Assembly (NCBI GenBank): GCA_937975765.1
Contig: CALJUR010000123.1
Span: forward strand, 1-64,000
Source: an uncultured Myxococcales bacterium
GTDB lineage: Bacteria; Myxococcota_A; UBA9042; DTJE01
Length of the DNA: 64,000 nt
Direction: 5' to 3'
Made by a program: the position numbers and the translations under genes. The notes under the pieces are model-generated. The model was not told where the DNA came from, searched no databases, and saw only the letters and a list, made by a program, of their open reading frames with translations. Every line of letters begins with the position of its first letter. Position 1 is the first letter of the stretch. This document shows, one piece after another, positions 51,900 through 60,202 of the stretch.

Positions 51900-54455
51900 A
51901 TGCTCATGTCCGCTTCGAACACCCGGTTCCTGCTGTCCGCGTCCTTCCTTCCCCTGGTCCTCGTCCTGGCATGCAGCCCCGAGGAGAAGAAGCGCATCCT
52001 GGGCGATCCGTGCGGCGACGACGCCGAGTGCGAGTCCGGGATCTGCTACGAGAACGCCTGCCTGGACCCGGACGGGGACCTCGACGGCGACGGCCTGCGG
52101 AACGGCGTCGAGAAGAACCTGTCCGGCACGGACTACCGGAAGGCGGACACGGACGGCGACGACGTCCCGGACGGGATCGAGGTCGGGGCCGACCCGGTGG
52201 TCCCCGCCGACCGTGACGGGGACGGCCGCGCCGACGCGCTGGAATCCCGGCTGGCCAAGGCGGACGCCGACCGCGACTGCATCCCCGACGAGTTCGATCC
52301 GCGCAACGACGTGGCGGACTCGGACCCCGCCCTCCTGGTCGCCCTGGGGTGCCCCTCGGCCGGGGTCTGCGGGGCCGGGGCTTCCGCCATCGAGGCCGGC
52401 TGCGAGGACGGCGTCATCGCCTGCGACCTGTCCCGGGTGGCCGGCTGGCAGGAGGTCGAGGCCGCCTGCGACGGGCTGGACAACGACTGCGACGGCCAGA
52501 TCGACCAGGGCGCCCTGGTCGATCCGGACCCGGACGGCTGTCCGGCGCAGGGCGTGTGCGGAGAGCCCGGGGTCGCGGCTCCCGGACGGTCGTGCCGCGA
52601 CGGCGCATGGGCCTGCGTGTTCGACCACGTCCCGGGATGGCAGGCCGTCGAGAGCCTGTGCGACGGCCTGGACAACGACTGCGACGGCCAGACGGACGAG
52701 GAACTGACCGGCGGAACCTGCACCCACCGGAACGACGCGGGGAGTTGCGAGGGGACCTGGAAGTGCGCCGCCAGCGGGGGCGACCGGGTCTGCGACGGGC
52801 CGGTGCCCGAGGCCGAGACCTGCGACGGGCGGGACAACGACTGCGACGGCAGCACGGACGAGGGACTGGCCGGCGTGGCGTGCACCCGGCAGAACGCCGC
52901 GGGGACGTGCGCGGGGGTGACGGTGTGCGACGGTGCCGGAGGAGCGTACTGCGACGCCCCCGTGCCGGCGAACGAGACGTGCAACCTCGCGGACGACGAC
53001 TGCGACGGCAGCACGGACGAGGACGGCATCTGCACGCGCACGGCGACGGTCCGGGGCACGGTGCGCGCGATCACGCAGGCGCCCGCGACGGGCCGGACGC
53101 TGGCGACGACGGGCCTGCCCCCCCTGCTGCCCGGGGCGGTCGTGCGGGTCGGTCCCGCGGGCACCTGCACGGGGACGATGGTGCAGGAGGGGACATACTG
53201 GCAGGCCACGACGGGCACGGACGGGGCCTTCGACCTCCCCGTGGCACCCGGCAGCCTGTGCGTCCGGGTCGATGCGGGGGGGTACCAGGCGGTCGCCACC
53301 GGCGACTTCGACGTGGCCGCGGGCGACGTCCGCCCGGTCCAGGCCATCCTGACCCCGGAGGGCAGCGGCAGTTACCTGGCCTGCGTCTGCGGTCGCGTCA
53401 CGACGGCCGGCACCGGCGAGGTCCCGCCACCGATCGCCGGTGCCCTGGTCTCGGGCGCGGCGCAGGGGTCCGTCGATGCCGAGGACCCCGTGGTCGCGAC
53501 GACCGACGCGCAGGGCTTCTACTGCCTGGCGGGCCTGCCGACCGCGAACGACGCCCCGGCCGGCCTGCTGGTCCAGGCGATGAAGGACGGTTTCTTCCCG
53601 TCGCAGGTGTCGGCAGACGCTCCCCCGAACGTCGTCCGGATCCTCGACCTGTCGCTGGCGCCGATCCCCGACGAGGCGACCGCCTGCCTGGACGAGGACT
53701 TCGAGGCCACCGAGGTGGTCACCCTGCGCCTGGCCTCGTTCGGGGCCGGCTGGACCTCCGACGAGTGGACCGGGGGCGTGGGCTGGAACCGGATGTCGAG
53801 CCCCTCGCCGCTGAACGGCGCCTTCGACGGCTGCGTGTCCCTGCCCGCCGGGGAGGACTGCGTTCCCGGCGAAGCCGGCTGCCCCCTGTGCGGCGAGGTC
53901 CCCTCCGGCGGCTGCCTTCCGTCCCCCGGGGCCCTGCCGAACGCGTTCAGCGGCGCGTTGGCCATGTGGTTCGGCAACCTCGCCACCGGGAACTACCTGG
54001 CCACCGGGCAGGCCTGCGACCAGTCCGGCCCCCGGGTCGGCGGCAGCCTGGTCTCCCCGTGGGTCTCCGTGGCGCAGGTCGCGGACCTGGCCCTGTCCTT
54101 CGCCGGCGCGTTCGAGGTGGAGTCCTACGACCCCAGGACCGACCGCCTGCTGGTGGAGGTCCAGACCGGCGCGATGGCCGAGGCCGGCAACTGGAACCTG
54201 GTCGCCAACCTGAAGGACGAGACGCAGCCTTCCAGCCTGGACCCGGCACTGGGCCTTTCCAGCACGGGCCTGGGCGGGTCGCCGCTGTGGAAGGAATTCC
54301 GGTACGATCTGTCGCCGTGGTCCGGGGAGTCCATCCGGATCCGCTTCCGCTTCGACTCGGTGGACGGGAACTACAACGCCTTCCGAGGCTGGCTGGTGGA
54401 TCGGGTGCGGGTGACCGGGCGAGGTTGCAACGCGGGCGAACCGACGCCTCGCTGA
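51900..54455 (+). CDS. Calcium- and metal-binding-repeat surface lipoprotein
   Basis: 851 residues from the ATG at 51900; an ATG two codons on is equally possible with GGAGG upstream. Lipobox LVLAC near 25. Thrombospondin type-3-like calcium loops (about 55-125: DGDLDGDGLRNGVE, KADTDGDDVPDGIE, DRDGDGRADALE). Four MopE-type motifs follow near 190, 254, 311 and 361 (CDGLDNDCDGQID and variants). Then carboxypeptidase-regulatory-like beta domains (about 385-600) and a C-terminal jelly-roll part (ALSFAGAFEVESYD, IRIRFRFDSVDGNYN). Likely a surface protein that binds Ca or Cu; role unknown. Confidence 0.85.
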   Translation: MLMSASNTRFLLSASFLPLVLVLACSPEEKKRILGDPCGDDAECESGICYENACLDPDGDLDGDGLRNGVEKNLSGTDYRKADTDGDDVPDGIEVGADPVVPADRDGDGRADALESRLAKADADRDCIPDEFDPRNDVADSDPALLVALGCPSAGVCGAGASAIEAGCEDGVIACDLSRVAGWQEVEAACDGLDNDCDGQIDQGALVDPDPDGCPAQGVCGEPGVAAPGRSCRDGAWACVFDHVPGWQAVESLCDGLDNDCDGQTDEELTGGTCTHRNDAGSCEGTWKCAASGGDRVCDGPVPEAETCDGRDNDCDGSTDEGLAGVACTRQNAAGTCAGVTVCDGAGGAYCDAPVPANETCNLADDDCDGSTDEDGICTRTATVRGTVRAITQAPATGRTLATTGLPPLLPGAVVRVGPAGTCTGTMVQEGTYWQATTGTDGAFDLPVAPGSLCVRVDAGGYQAVATGDFDVAAGDVRPVQAILTPEGSGSYLACVCGRVTTAGTGEVPPPIAGALVSGAAQGSVDAEDPVVATTDAQGFYCLAGLPTANDAPAGLLVQAMKDGFFPSQVSADAPPNVVRILDLSLAPIPDEATACLDEDFEATEVVTLRLASFGAGWTSDEWTGGVGWNRMSSPSPLNGAFDGCVSLPAGEDCVPGEAGCPLCGEVPSGGCLPSPGALPNAFSGALAMWFGNLATGNYLATGQACDQSGPRVGGSLVSPWVSVAQVADLALSFAGAFEVESYDPRTDRLLVEVQTGAMAEAGNWNLVANLKDETQPSSLDPALGLSSTGLGGSPLWKEFRYDLSPWSGESIRIRFRFDSVDGNYNAFRGWLVDRVRVTGRGCNAGEPTPR

Positions 54456-54585
54456 TCGGGCCGGACCTGCCCGGGAAAGGAGCCCTACGTCCTCCCTGCC
54501 TCCGCTTCGATCGCGTCCCGCGAGACCGGCATCGCCCCGCCCCGCGTACGCCGATATCCGGTCCCTGCTGGCGGCCAACCCGTTC

Positions 54586-55581
54586 GTGTCGGCGCCGCTG
54601 GACGGGTACTCGGACTGGCCGTGGCGCACGATGTGCCGCGAACAGGGCGCCGGCCTGTGCTTCTCGGAGATGATCCCGGCCATCGCGCTGACCTTCGGGG
54701 CGAACGACGCCCGGCGACGCGTCAAGTGCCGTTCGGACGACCACCCCATCGCGGTGCAGATCGAGGGCAGCCGGCCCGAGGTGATGGCAAAAGGGGCGGC
54801 CCTGGCCCAGGAGGCCGGCGCGGATTTCATCGACATCAACGCAGGCTGCCCGTCGCGCCGGGTGACCAACGGCGGGGCCGGGTCGGCGCTGCTGTCGGAC
54901 CTGTCGCTGCTGGAAAGGATCGTGGCGGCGGTGAAGGCCGCGGTGACGTGCCCGGTGACGCTGAAGGTGCGATCCGGCCCGGCGACCGGCCACATCGTGC
55001 TGGAGGACGTGGCCCGCATCGCCACGGACTGCGGGATCGCCGCGCTGACGCTGCACCCGCGCACGCGCTCGCAGGGCTTTCGCGGGTCGTCGGACTGGTC
55101 GCACATCACCCGGCTGAAGTCGATGGTGTCCATCCCGGTGATCGGCAACGGGGACGTGCTGAAGCCGGAGGACGGCCTCCGGATGATGGCCCAGACCGGC
55201 TGCGACGGCGTCATGATCGGTCGCGGCGCGATCGGGAACCCCTGGATCTTCGCGGGACTGCTGGCGACGTGGCGAGGCCAGCCGGTTCCGTCGCGGCCGA
55301 TGGGCGGCGAGGCGTGGCGGCGCGCGGTGATGCACCACTACGACCTGCTGGCCGAGGACCTGGGCGGCGAGGATCGCATCGCGGCGAAGATGTTCCGCAA
55401 GCACCTGGCGCGGTACGCCCGCGGCATGCGCGGGGCGGCGGACCTGCGGCGCCGGCTTGGCGAGGTCGGATCCCGGGGCACGCTGATGGCGGCGATCCGG
55501 CAGGTCGTGGAGGACGAGGAGCGCCTGCCGCCGATCGAGGGACCGCTGCCGGACGACGACCTGCCGATGGAGGAGGAATGA
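54586..55581 (+). CDS. dus: tRNA-dihydrouridine synthase
   Basis: 331 residues from a GTG at 54586. FMN-dependent TIM barrel: APLDGYSDWPWR (first strand), IAVQIEGSRPEVM, DINAGCPSRRVTNGGAGSALL with the catalytic Cys, LTLHPRTRSQGFRGSSDW, IPVIGNGDV and MIGRGAIGNPW. It reduces uridine in the tRNA D-loop; which positions is not decidable. The start is odd: the first strand seems to begin upstream (NPFVSAPLDG), there is no ATG or GTG further upstream in frame, and no ribosome site precedes 54586, so a non-standard start is possible. Overlaps thiE (ATGA). Confidence 0.92.
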   Translation: MSAPLDGYSDWPWRTMCREQGAGLCFSEMIPAIALTFGANDARRRVKCRSDDHPIAVQIEGSRPEVMAKGAALAQEAGADFIDINAGCPSRRVTNGGAGSALLSDLSLLERIVAAVKAAVTCPVTLKVRSGPATGHIVLEDVARIATDCGIAALTLHPRTRSQGFRGSSDWSHITRLKSMVSIPVIGNGDVLKPEDGLRMMAQTGCDGVMIGRGAIGNPWIFAGLLATWRGQPVPSRPMGGEAWRRAVMHHYDLLAEDLGGEDRIAAKMFRKHLARYARGMRGAADLRRRLGEVGSRGTLMAAIRQVVEDEERLPPIEGPLPDDDLPMEEE

Positions 55582-56240
55582 CCCGGCTGCCCGACCCGAT
55601 CGGCATCTACGGCATCCTGGACGCCGGCACGATGCCGCCGGAACGCCTGCCCGCCGCCGCCGCCGCGATGGCCGCCGCGGGGGTGCGGGTCTTCCAGGTC
55701 CGCGCCAAGGATCTCGGGGGACGACTCCTGGCGCCGCTGGTGCGGGACGTGCGGGCCGCCCTGCCGCCCGACGCCGTGCTCCTGGTCAACGATCGCGCCG
55801 ACGTGGCCCGGGTGACGGGCGCCGACGGCGTGCACGTCGGCGACGAGGACCTGCCGGTGGCGGACGCCCGGCGCGTGCTGGAGGACGGCGGGCGCGGCCC
55901 CCGGCTGGTGGGCTTCTCGACCCACTCGGTGGCGCAGGCCCGGCAGGCCCAGGCGGACGCGCCGGACTACATCGGCGTCGGGCCGATCTTCGATTCGCGC
56001 ACGAAGGTCACGGGGCGCGTGACGCTGGGGCTGGACGGCCTGCAGCAGGCCTGCGCGGCCACCCGGCTGCCCGTCGTGGCGATCGGGGGCATCGGGCTGC
56101 AGGACGTGGCCGCCGTTCGGGCCGCCGGCGCTTCCGGGATCGCGATGATCGCCGGGCTGCTGGTCGAGGGCGAGATCCAGCAGCGGGCGCGGCAGGCGGT
56201 GCAGGCGTTCCTCGATGCCGACCCGCGGCGCGGAGGCTGA
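55578..56240 (+). CDS. thiE: Thiamine-phosphate synthase ThiE
   Basis: 220 residues; GGAGGA before the ATG, which overlaps the dus stop. TIM barrel joining HMP-PP and HET-P to thiamine phosphate. Seen: FQVRAKDLGGR, LVNDRADVARVTGADGVHVGDEDLP, GFSTHSVAQARQA, DYIGVGPIFDSRTK and VAIGGIGLQDV. All family motifs are present. No TPP riboswitch precedes it, as expected inside an operon of unrelated genes. The other thi genes are not in the window. Confidence 0.93.
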   Translation: MTRLPDPIGIYGILDAGTMPPERLPAAAAAMAAAGVRVFQVRAKDLGGRLLAPLVRDVRAALPPDAVLLVNDRADVARVTGADGVHVGDEDLPVADARRVLEDGGRGPRLVGFSTHSVAQARQAQADAPDYIGVGPIFDSRTKVTGRVTLGLDGLQQACAATRLPVVAIGGIGLQDVAAVRAAGASGIAMIAGLLVEGEIQQRARQAVQAFLDADPRRGG

Positions 56241-56241
56241 C

Positions 56242-57132
56242 GTGGGCGAGGTCCTGACGGTCCGCGAGGTCCTGGCACGATCCACCCGCTGGCTGCAGTC
56301 CAGGGGGTGCGACTCGGCGCGCCTGGATACCGAACTGCTGGCGGCCGAAGCCCTGGGGATCCGGCGGCTGGACCTGTACCTGTCGCCCGAGCGGCCGCTG
56401 ACGGCCGGGGAGCAGGACCGGCTGCGGGCGCTGATCGTCCGCCGGTCGAAAGGAGAGCCGGTCGCCTACCTGCGCGGCAGGCGCGAATTCCACGGCCTGG
56501 AGTTCCTGGTGACCCCCGCCGTGCTGATCCCGCGGCCCGAGACCGAGACGATCGTCGACGCCGCGCTGCATTGGCTGGATGGCTGCGGCATCGCCTCGCC
56601 GCGGGTGGTCGACGTGGGCACCGGCAGCGGGGCCATCGCGTGCGCGATCGCCCGCTCGCGCCCTTCGGCACGGGTGCTGGCCCTGGACGTCTCCCCGGCC
56701 GCGCTGGAGGTGGCCGCCCGCAACGTCGCGGCCCTGGGCCTGTCGGACCGCGTCACCCTGGCGCCCTCGGACCTGCTGGCAGCGCTGCCGCCGGGCGACG
56801 TCCCCGACCTGGTCGTGTCCAACCCCCCCTACGTCGCCGAGGACGAGCGGGGCCTGCTGGACGCGTCCGTGCGCGACTTCGAGCCCGCGCTGGCGCTGTT
56901 CTCCGGCCCGGAAGGCACCGACCACACGCGGCGCCTGGCCGACCAGGCGTTCGACCGCCTGCGACCGGGCGGCACCCTGATCGTCGAGATCGGCACGCCC
57001 GCCCAGCGCGACCGCGTGGCCGCCCTGCTGCGCGCCCGCTTCGGCACCCTGGCCGTGTCCCCGCTGCCGGACATCGCGCAGGTCGTCCGGGGTTTCCTCG
57101 CCACCCGTTCCCAACCAGGAGTCTCCCCATGA
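56242..57132 (+). CDS. prmC: Release factor glutamine methyltransferase PrmC
   Basis: 296 residues from a GTG at 56242 with GGAGG five bases upstream; earlier in-frame starts lie inside thiE. N-terminal helical domain, then SAM-binding core with VVDVGTGSGAIACAIA and catalytic VVSNPPYVAEDE. It methylates the Gln of the GGQ motif in RF1 and RF2. LIPRPETETIV matches the family. Overlaps era (ATGA). Confidence 0.95.
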   Translation: MGEVLTVREVLARSTRWLQSRGCDSARLDTELLAAEALGIRRLDLYLSPERPLTAGEQDRLRALIVRRSKGEPVAYLRGRREFHGLEFLVTPAVLIPRPETETIVDAALHWLDGCGIASPRVVDVGTGSGAIACAIARSRPSARVLALDVSPAALEVAARNVAALGLSDRVTLAPSDLLAALPPGDVPDLVVSNPPYVAEDERGLLDASVRDFEPALALFSGPEGTDHTRRLADQAFDRLRPGGTLIVEIGTPAQRDRVAALLRARFGTLAVSPLPDIAQVVRGFLATRSQPGVSP

Positions 57133-58028
57133 AGAACGCGCACCGCTGCGGCGTCGTGGCCATCGCAGGCCGCCCGAACGTGGGCAAGTCCACCCTGCTG
57201 AACCGCCTGCTGGGCACCAAGATCGCCATCGTCACACCCAAGCCGCAGACGACCCGGGACCGCATCCTGGGCATCCTGTCGCGGCCCGATGCGCAGTTGC
57301 TGTTCCAGGACACCCCCGGCATCCACGAGCCGCCCAAGCCCCTGAACCGCCGGATGATGGCCGAGGCCGAGGCCGCCCTCACGGACGCCGACGTGGTGCT
57401 GGTGCTGACCGACTGCACCGACGCCGCCTCGTGCCTGCAGCAGGACGGCCTGGTCCTGGACCGGGTTCGCGCGGCCGGCAAGCCCACGGTGCTGGGCATC
57501 AACAAGATCGACCTGCTGGAGAAGCCGGCGCTGCTGCCGCTGATGGACGCCTACGCGAACCGCGCCGGGTTCGAGACCGTCGTCCCGGTCAGCGCCGCCA
57601 CCGGCGACGGCCTGGACGACCTGGTCGACGAGGTGGTCAAGCACCTGCCCGAGGGGCCGGCGCTGTACCCCGACGACGAGCTTTCCGACCGGCCCCTGCG
57701 CTTCCTGGCCGCCGAGATCGTCCGCGAGAAGCTGATGCTGTTCACGCGGAAGGAGATCCCCTACTCCACGGCGGTCACCATCGACACGTTCACCGAGCCC
57801 GAGCCGCCGCAGGCGGTCCTGATCGAGATGACGATCCACGTCGAGCGCTCCTCCCAGAAGGCGATCGTGATCGGGAAGGGCGGCTCGATGCTGAAGAGGA
57901 TCGGATCGGCTGCCCGGGTGGACCTCGAGGGGCTTCTGGAGCGGAAGGTGATGCTGAAGCTGTTCGTCCGGGTCACCGAGGAGTGGGCCTCCTCCGACGA
58001 CGCCCTGAAACGCCTGCTGGACGAGTAG
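57129..58028 (+). CDS. era: GTPase Era
   Basis: 299 residues. G1 AGRPNVGKSTLLN, G2 TPKPQTTRDRI, G3 DTPGIHEP, G4 NKID, G5 VSAATGDG, then KH domain with VIGKGGSMLKRIGSAAR. Binds 16S rRNA and assists 30S assembly. Full length. Last gene of the dus-thiE-prmC-era run; 88 bases separate it from the next promoter-bearing gene. Confidence 0.96.
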   Translation: MKNAHRCGVVAIAGRPNVGKSTLLNRLLGTKIAIVTPKPQTTRDRILGILSRPDAQLLFQDTPGIHEPPKPLNRRMMAEAEAALTDADVVLVLTDCTDAASCLQQDGLVLDRVRAAGKPTVLGINKIDLLEKPALLPLMDAYANRAGFETVVPVSAATGDGLDDLVDEVVKHLPEGPALYPDDELSDRPLRFLAAEIVREKLMLFTRKEIPYSTAVTIDTFTEPEPPQAVLIEMTIHVERSSQKAIVIGKGGSMLKRIGSAARVDLEGLLERKVMLKLFVRVTEEWASSDDALKRLLDE

Positions 58029-58080
58029 CGACGCGGCCTGGCGACAGGGGCTCTTTCGGCCTCGCGCGCGCGAGCGGTTC

Positions 58081-58089
58081 TGGTAGAAT
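58081..58089 (+). promoter_or_regulatory. Extended -10 promoter of the diguanylate cyclase gene
   Basis: TGGTAGAAT followed by ACGCCCCC. No -35 at the normal spacing. The same TGGTAGAAT is used before the penicillin-binding protein gene at 47 kb. Confidence 0.5.
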
Positions 58090-58116
58090 ACGCCCCCTGC
58101 GGGGACGAGGAACGGT

Positions 58117-59880
58117 TTGCGCAAGGCAGGGACGGGGCCCTTCACCCGGGCCCACATCGTGTACGTCACCCTGCTGACGCTGCTGTCGGCCGGATGGCTG
58201 GCCGCGCTGATGCTGGGGGGCCATCGCCTGTTCACGCACCCCGTCCAGCACCACCTGTTCGCGTTCGCCACCTTCCTGTTGCTGGCCGTCGCCTCCCGCA
58301 TGATGGCCTTCCAGATCGCCGGCACCGGCAGCTTCGGGCTGGACACGTCGGTGTACGTCGCGACCCTGCTGACGCTGGGATTCGGTCCGGCCGTCGCCAT
58401 CGTGCTGGTCACGATGCTGATCCGCGGCATCTACGAGTGGGCGCGCCGCGAGGCCCGCGGGACGCACTGGCCGCCCCTCGTGTCGCTGGTGCGCCTGCTG
58501 TTCGCGCCCTCGCTGACCGCCGCCATCGTCTCGCTGCCGGGCGTGGTGATGTCCCCCGAGACCTTCGCCTCGGAGATGAGGTCCGCGGTGCCCCTGGCGG
58601 TGGCCGTGTACATCGGCACCACCGCGGCCCTGATCCTGCCGCTGTTCACGCTGGTCGTCCTGTCGCACCGGCTGAACGGCATCCCCTGGCGCACGCTGGG
58701 CCGGGACCTCGTCGGGCCTGGCCTGCTGGCCGAGATGGCCTTCGTGCCGATGGGCTTCGCGCTGGCCTTCTCTTACCGGGATCACGACACGCCCACCCTG
58801 GTGGCCGTCGGGCTGTCGTACGTGATCTTCGCCTACGTGTTCCGCCGGATGTGGCGCAGCACCGACTCGCTGCGCGAACAGGCCCGCGAACTGGAGGTCG
58901 TCGAGGAGGCGGGCCGGGCGGCCGCCTCCACCCTGGACATCGAGGAGATCGGTCGACGGATCGGGATGTCGCTGCTGGCGGCCATCGACCGGGCGCAGGG
59001 CGTCGTGCTGACGGTCGCGCGGGGCGACGCGGGCACGGCGCGCCACCTGGTCCGGGCGGTCGATCGTCGCGACAAGCCCCGGGTCATCGCTGCGGCCCGC
59101 GCCTCGCTGATTCGCGACCTGGGGGTGCCGCCCGAGGCCCTTCCGGTGGACGATTCAGGTCCCGTCGACCCTTCGGCCACCGGCGCCGCGATCACCATCC
59201 CGCTGGTCCGTCCCGACGGCGATTCCCCTCCGGGCTGGCTGACCGTCGTGCTGCGTTCCCGGACCCGCCAGATGACCTCGGATCGGCGGCTGTGCGAGCG
59301 CATCGCCCGGCAGGCCTCGATCGCCATCGAGAACTGGCGCCTGTACACGATGGCCACCGAGGACGGGTTGACGGGCCTGTTCGTCCGCCGGTACGTCGAG
59401 GCGCGCGTCCGCGAGGAATTCGAGCGCTCCTCGCGCTCGGGCGGCACCTTCTGCCTGCTGATGATCGACGTGGACAACCTGAAGACCATCAACGACCGCT
59501 ACGGGCACGCGGCCGGGGACCGGCTGCTGGGGTCCGTGGCCGCCGGGATCCGGGCATCGGTCCGCGGCATGGACGTCCCGGGCCGCTGGGGAGGGGACGA
59601 GTTCGCGGTGCTGCTGCCGGACATGGCGCTGGACGAGGGGATCGCGGTGGCCCGCCGGCTGTCCAACGAGGTCGGCCTGCGGTCGTTCCAGGTCGGCACC
59701 GCGATGGTCATCCCGTCGGTCTGCGTGGGCGTCGCGGCCTTCCCGGAATGCGCGCCGCCCGAGCTCGAACCCCTGGTCGTGCTGGCCGACGAGGCCCTGT
59801 ACGTGGCGAAGAAGTCCGGCATCAAGGGGCGCGTCGTCGCGGCCGAGAGGCTGCAGCCGCCGGACGCCGGGTCGGAGTGA
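58117..59880 (+). CDS. Membrane diguanylate cyclase (GAF-GGDEF)
   Basis: 587 residues from a TTG at 58117 with GAGG six bases before it. Six to eight N-terminal membrane spans (about 12-255), a GAF-like domain (about 275-420) and a GGDEF domain (about 425-580). The active site reads RWGGDEFAVLL, intact. An inhibitory I-site RxxD (RGMD) lies exactly five residues before GGDEF, so product inhibition by c-di-GMP is expected. No EAL domain. Makes c-di-GMP in response to a membrane signal; the signal is unknown. Confidence 0.92.
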   Translation: MRKAGTGPFTRAHIVYVTLLTLLSAGWLAALMLGGHRLFTHPVQHHLFAFATFLLLAVASRMMAFQIAGTGSFGLDTSVYVATLLTLGFGPAVAIVLVTMLIRGIYEWARREARGTHWPPLVSLVRLLFAPSLTAAIVSLPGVVMSPETFASEMRSAVPLAVAVYIGTTAALILPLFTLVVLSHRLNGIPWRTLGRDLVGPGLLAEMAFVPMGFALAFSYRDHDTPTLVAVGLSYVIFAYVFRRMWRSTDSLREQARELEVVEEAGRAAASTLDIEEIGRRIGMSLLAAIDRAQGVVLTVARGDAGTARHLVRAVDRRDKPRVIAAARASLIRDLGVPPEALPVDDSGPVDPSATGAAITIPLVRPDGDSPPGWLTVVLRSRTRQMTSDRRLCERIARQASIAIENWRLYTMATEDGLTGLFVRRYVEARVREEFERSSRSGGTFCLLMIDVDNLKTINDRYGHAAGDRLLGSVAAGIRASVRGMDVPGRWGGDEFAVLLPDMALDEGIAVARRLSNEVGLRSFQVGTAMVIPSVCVGVAAFPECAPPELEPLVVLADEALYVAKKSGIKGRVVAAERLQPPDAGSE

Positions 59881-59884
59881 GGCG

Positions 59885-60067
59885 TCAGGACCGCGCGATC
59901 AGGTTGCGGACGCGCTGGCCCTGCACGCACTTGTAGCAGGTGGATTCCTTGAACGAGAATGCGTTGGCCTCGACGAACGAGTCGAGGCACTTCTGGACGT
60001 TGACCTCCGCCCGGAGGTTCTTGCAGAAGAAGGGGGCATCGAGGCGGACCTGCGCTTTCTGCGACAT
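59885..60067 (-). CDS. Conserved small four-Cys protein
   Basis: 60 residues from the ATG at 60067 (GGAG nine bases upstream). Four cysteines (15, 27, 44, 47), the last two as CYKC, suggest a small zinc site. The sequence is hydrophilic with no membrane span: DAPFFCKNLRAEVNVQKCLD and FKESTCYKCVQGQRVR. A near-consensus promoter drives it. I think I have seen relatives in Myxococcota but cannot name a family. Convergent with the cyclase gene, four bases apart. Confidence 0.65.
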   Translation of the reverse strand: MSQKAQVRLDAPFFCKNLRAEVNVQKCLDSFVEANAFSFKESTCYKCVQGQRVRNLIARS

Positions 60068-60121
60068 CGGGACCCACTCCAGAAGTCGTGGACGGACGGC
60101 CTCCAGGGCCGCGACGAGGGG

Positions 60122-60150
60122 ATTATTCCGACCGCCTTGTAGCGTGTCAA
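60122..60150 (-). promoter_or_regulatory. Near-consensus promoter of the small four-Cys gene
   Basis: On the minus strand TTGACA (60150-60145), 17 bases, AATAAT (60127-60122). The -35 is perfect and the -10 five of six. One of the best sigma70 promoters in the window. Confidence 0.7.
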
Positions 60151-60202
60151 GACGGTGCCCGGAAGGTCCGTGCGGAAGCGTGCTTGAACGAGGCGAAACG
60201 AG

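Noticed and set aside
55400..55577. TPP riboswitch before thiE
   Set aside because: thiE starts inside the end of dus; there is no untranslated leader to hold one.
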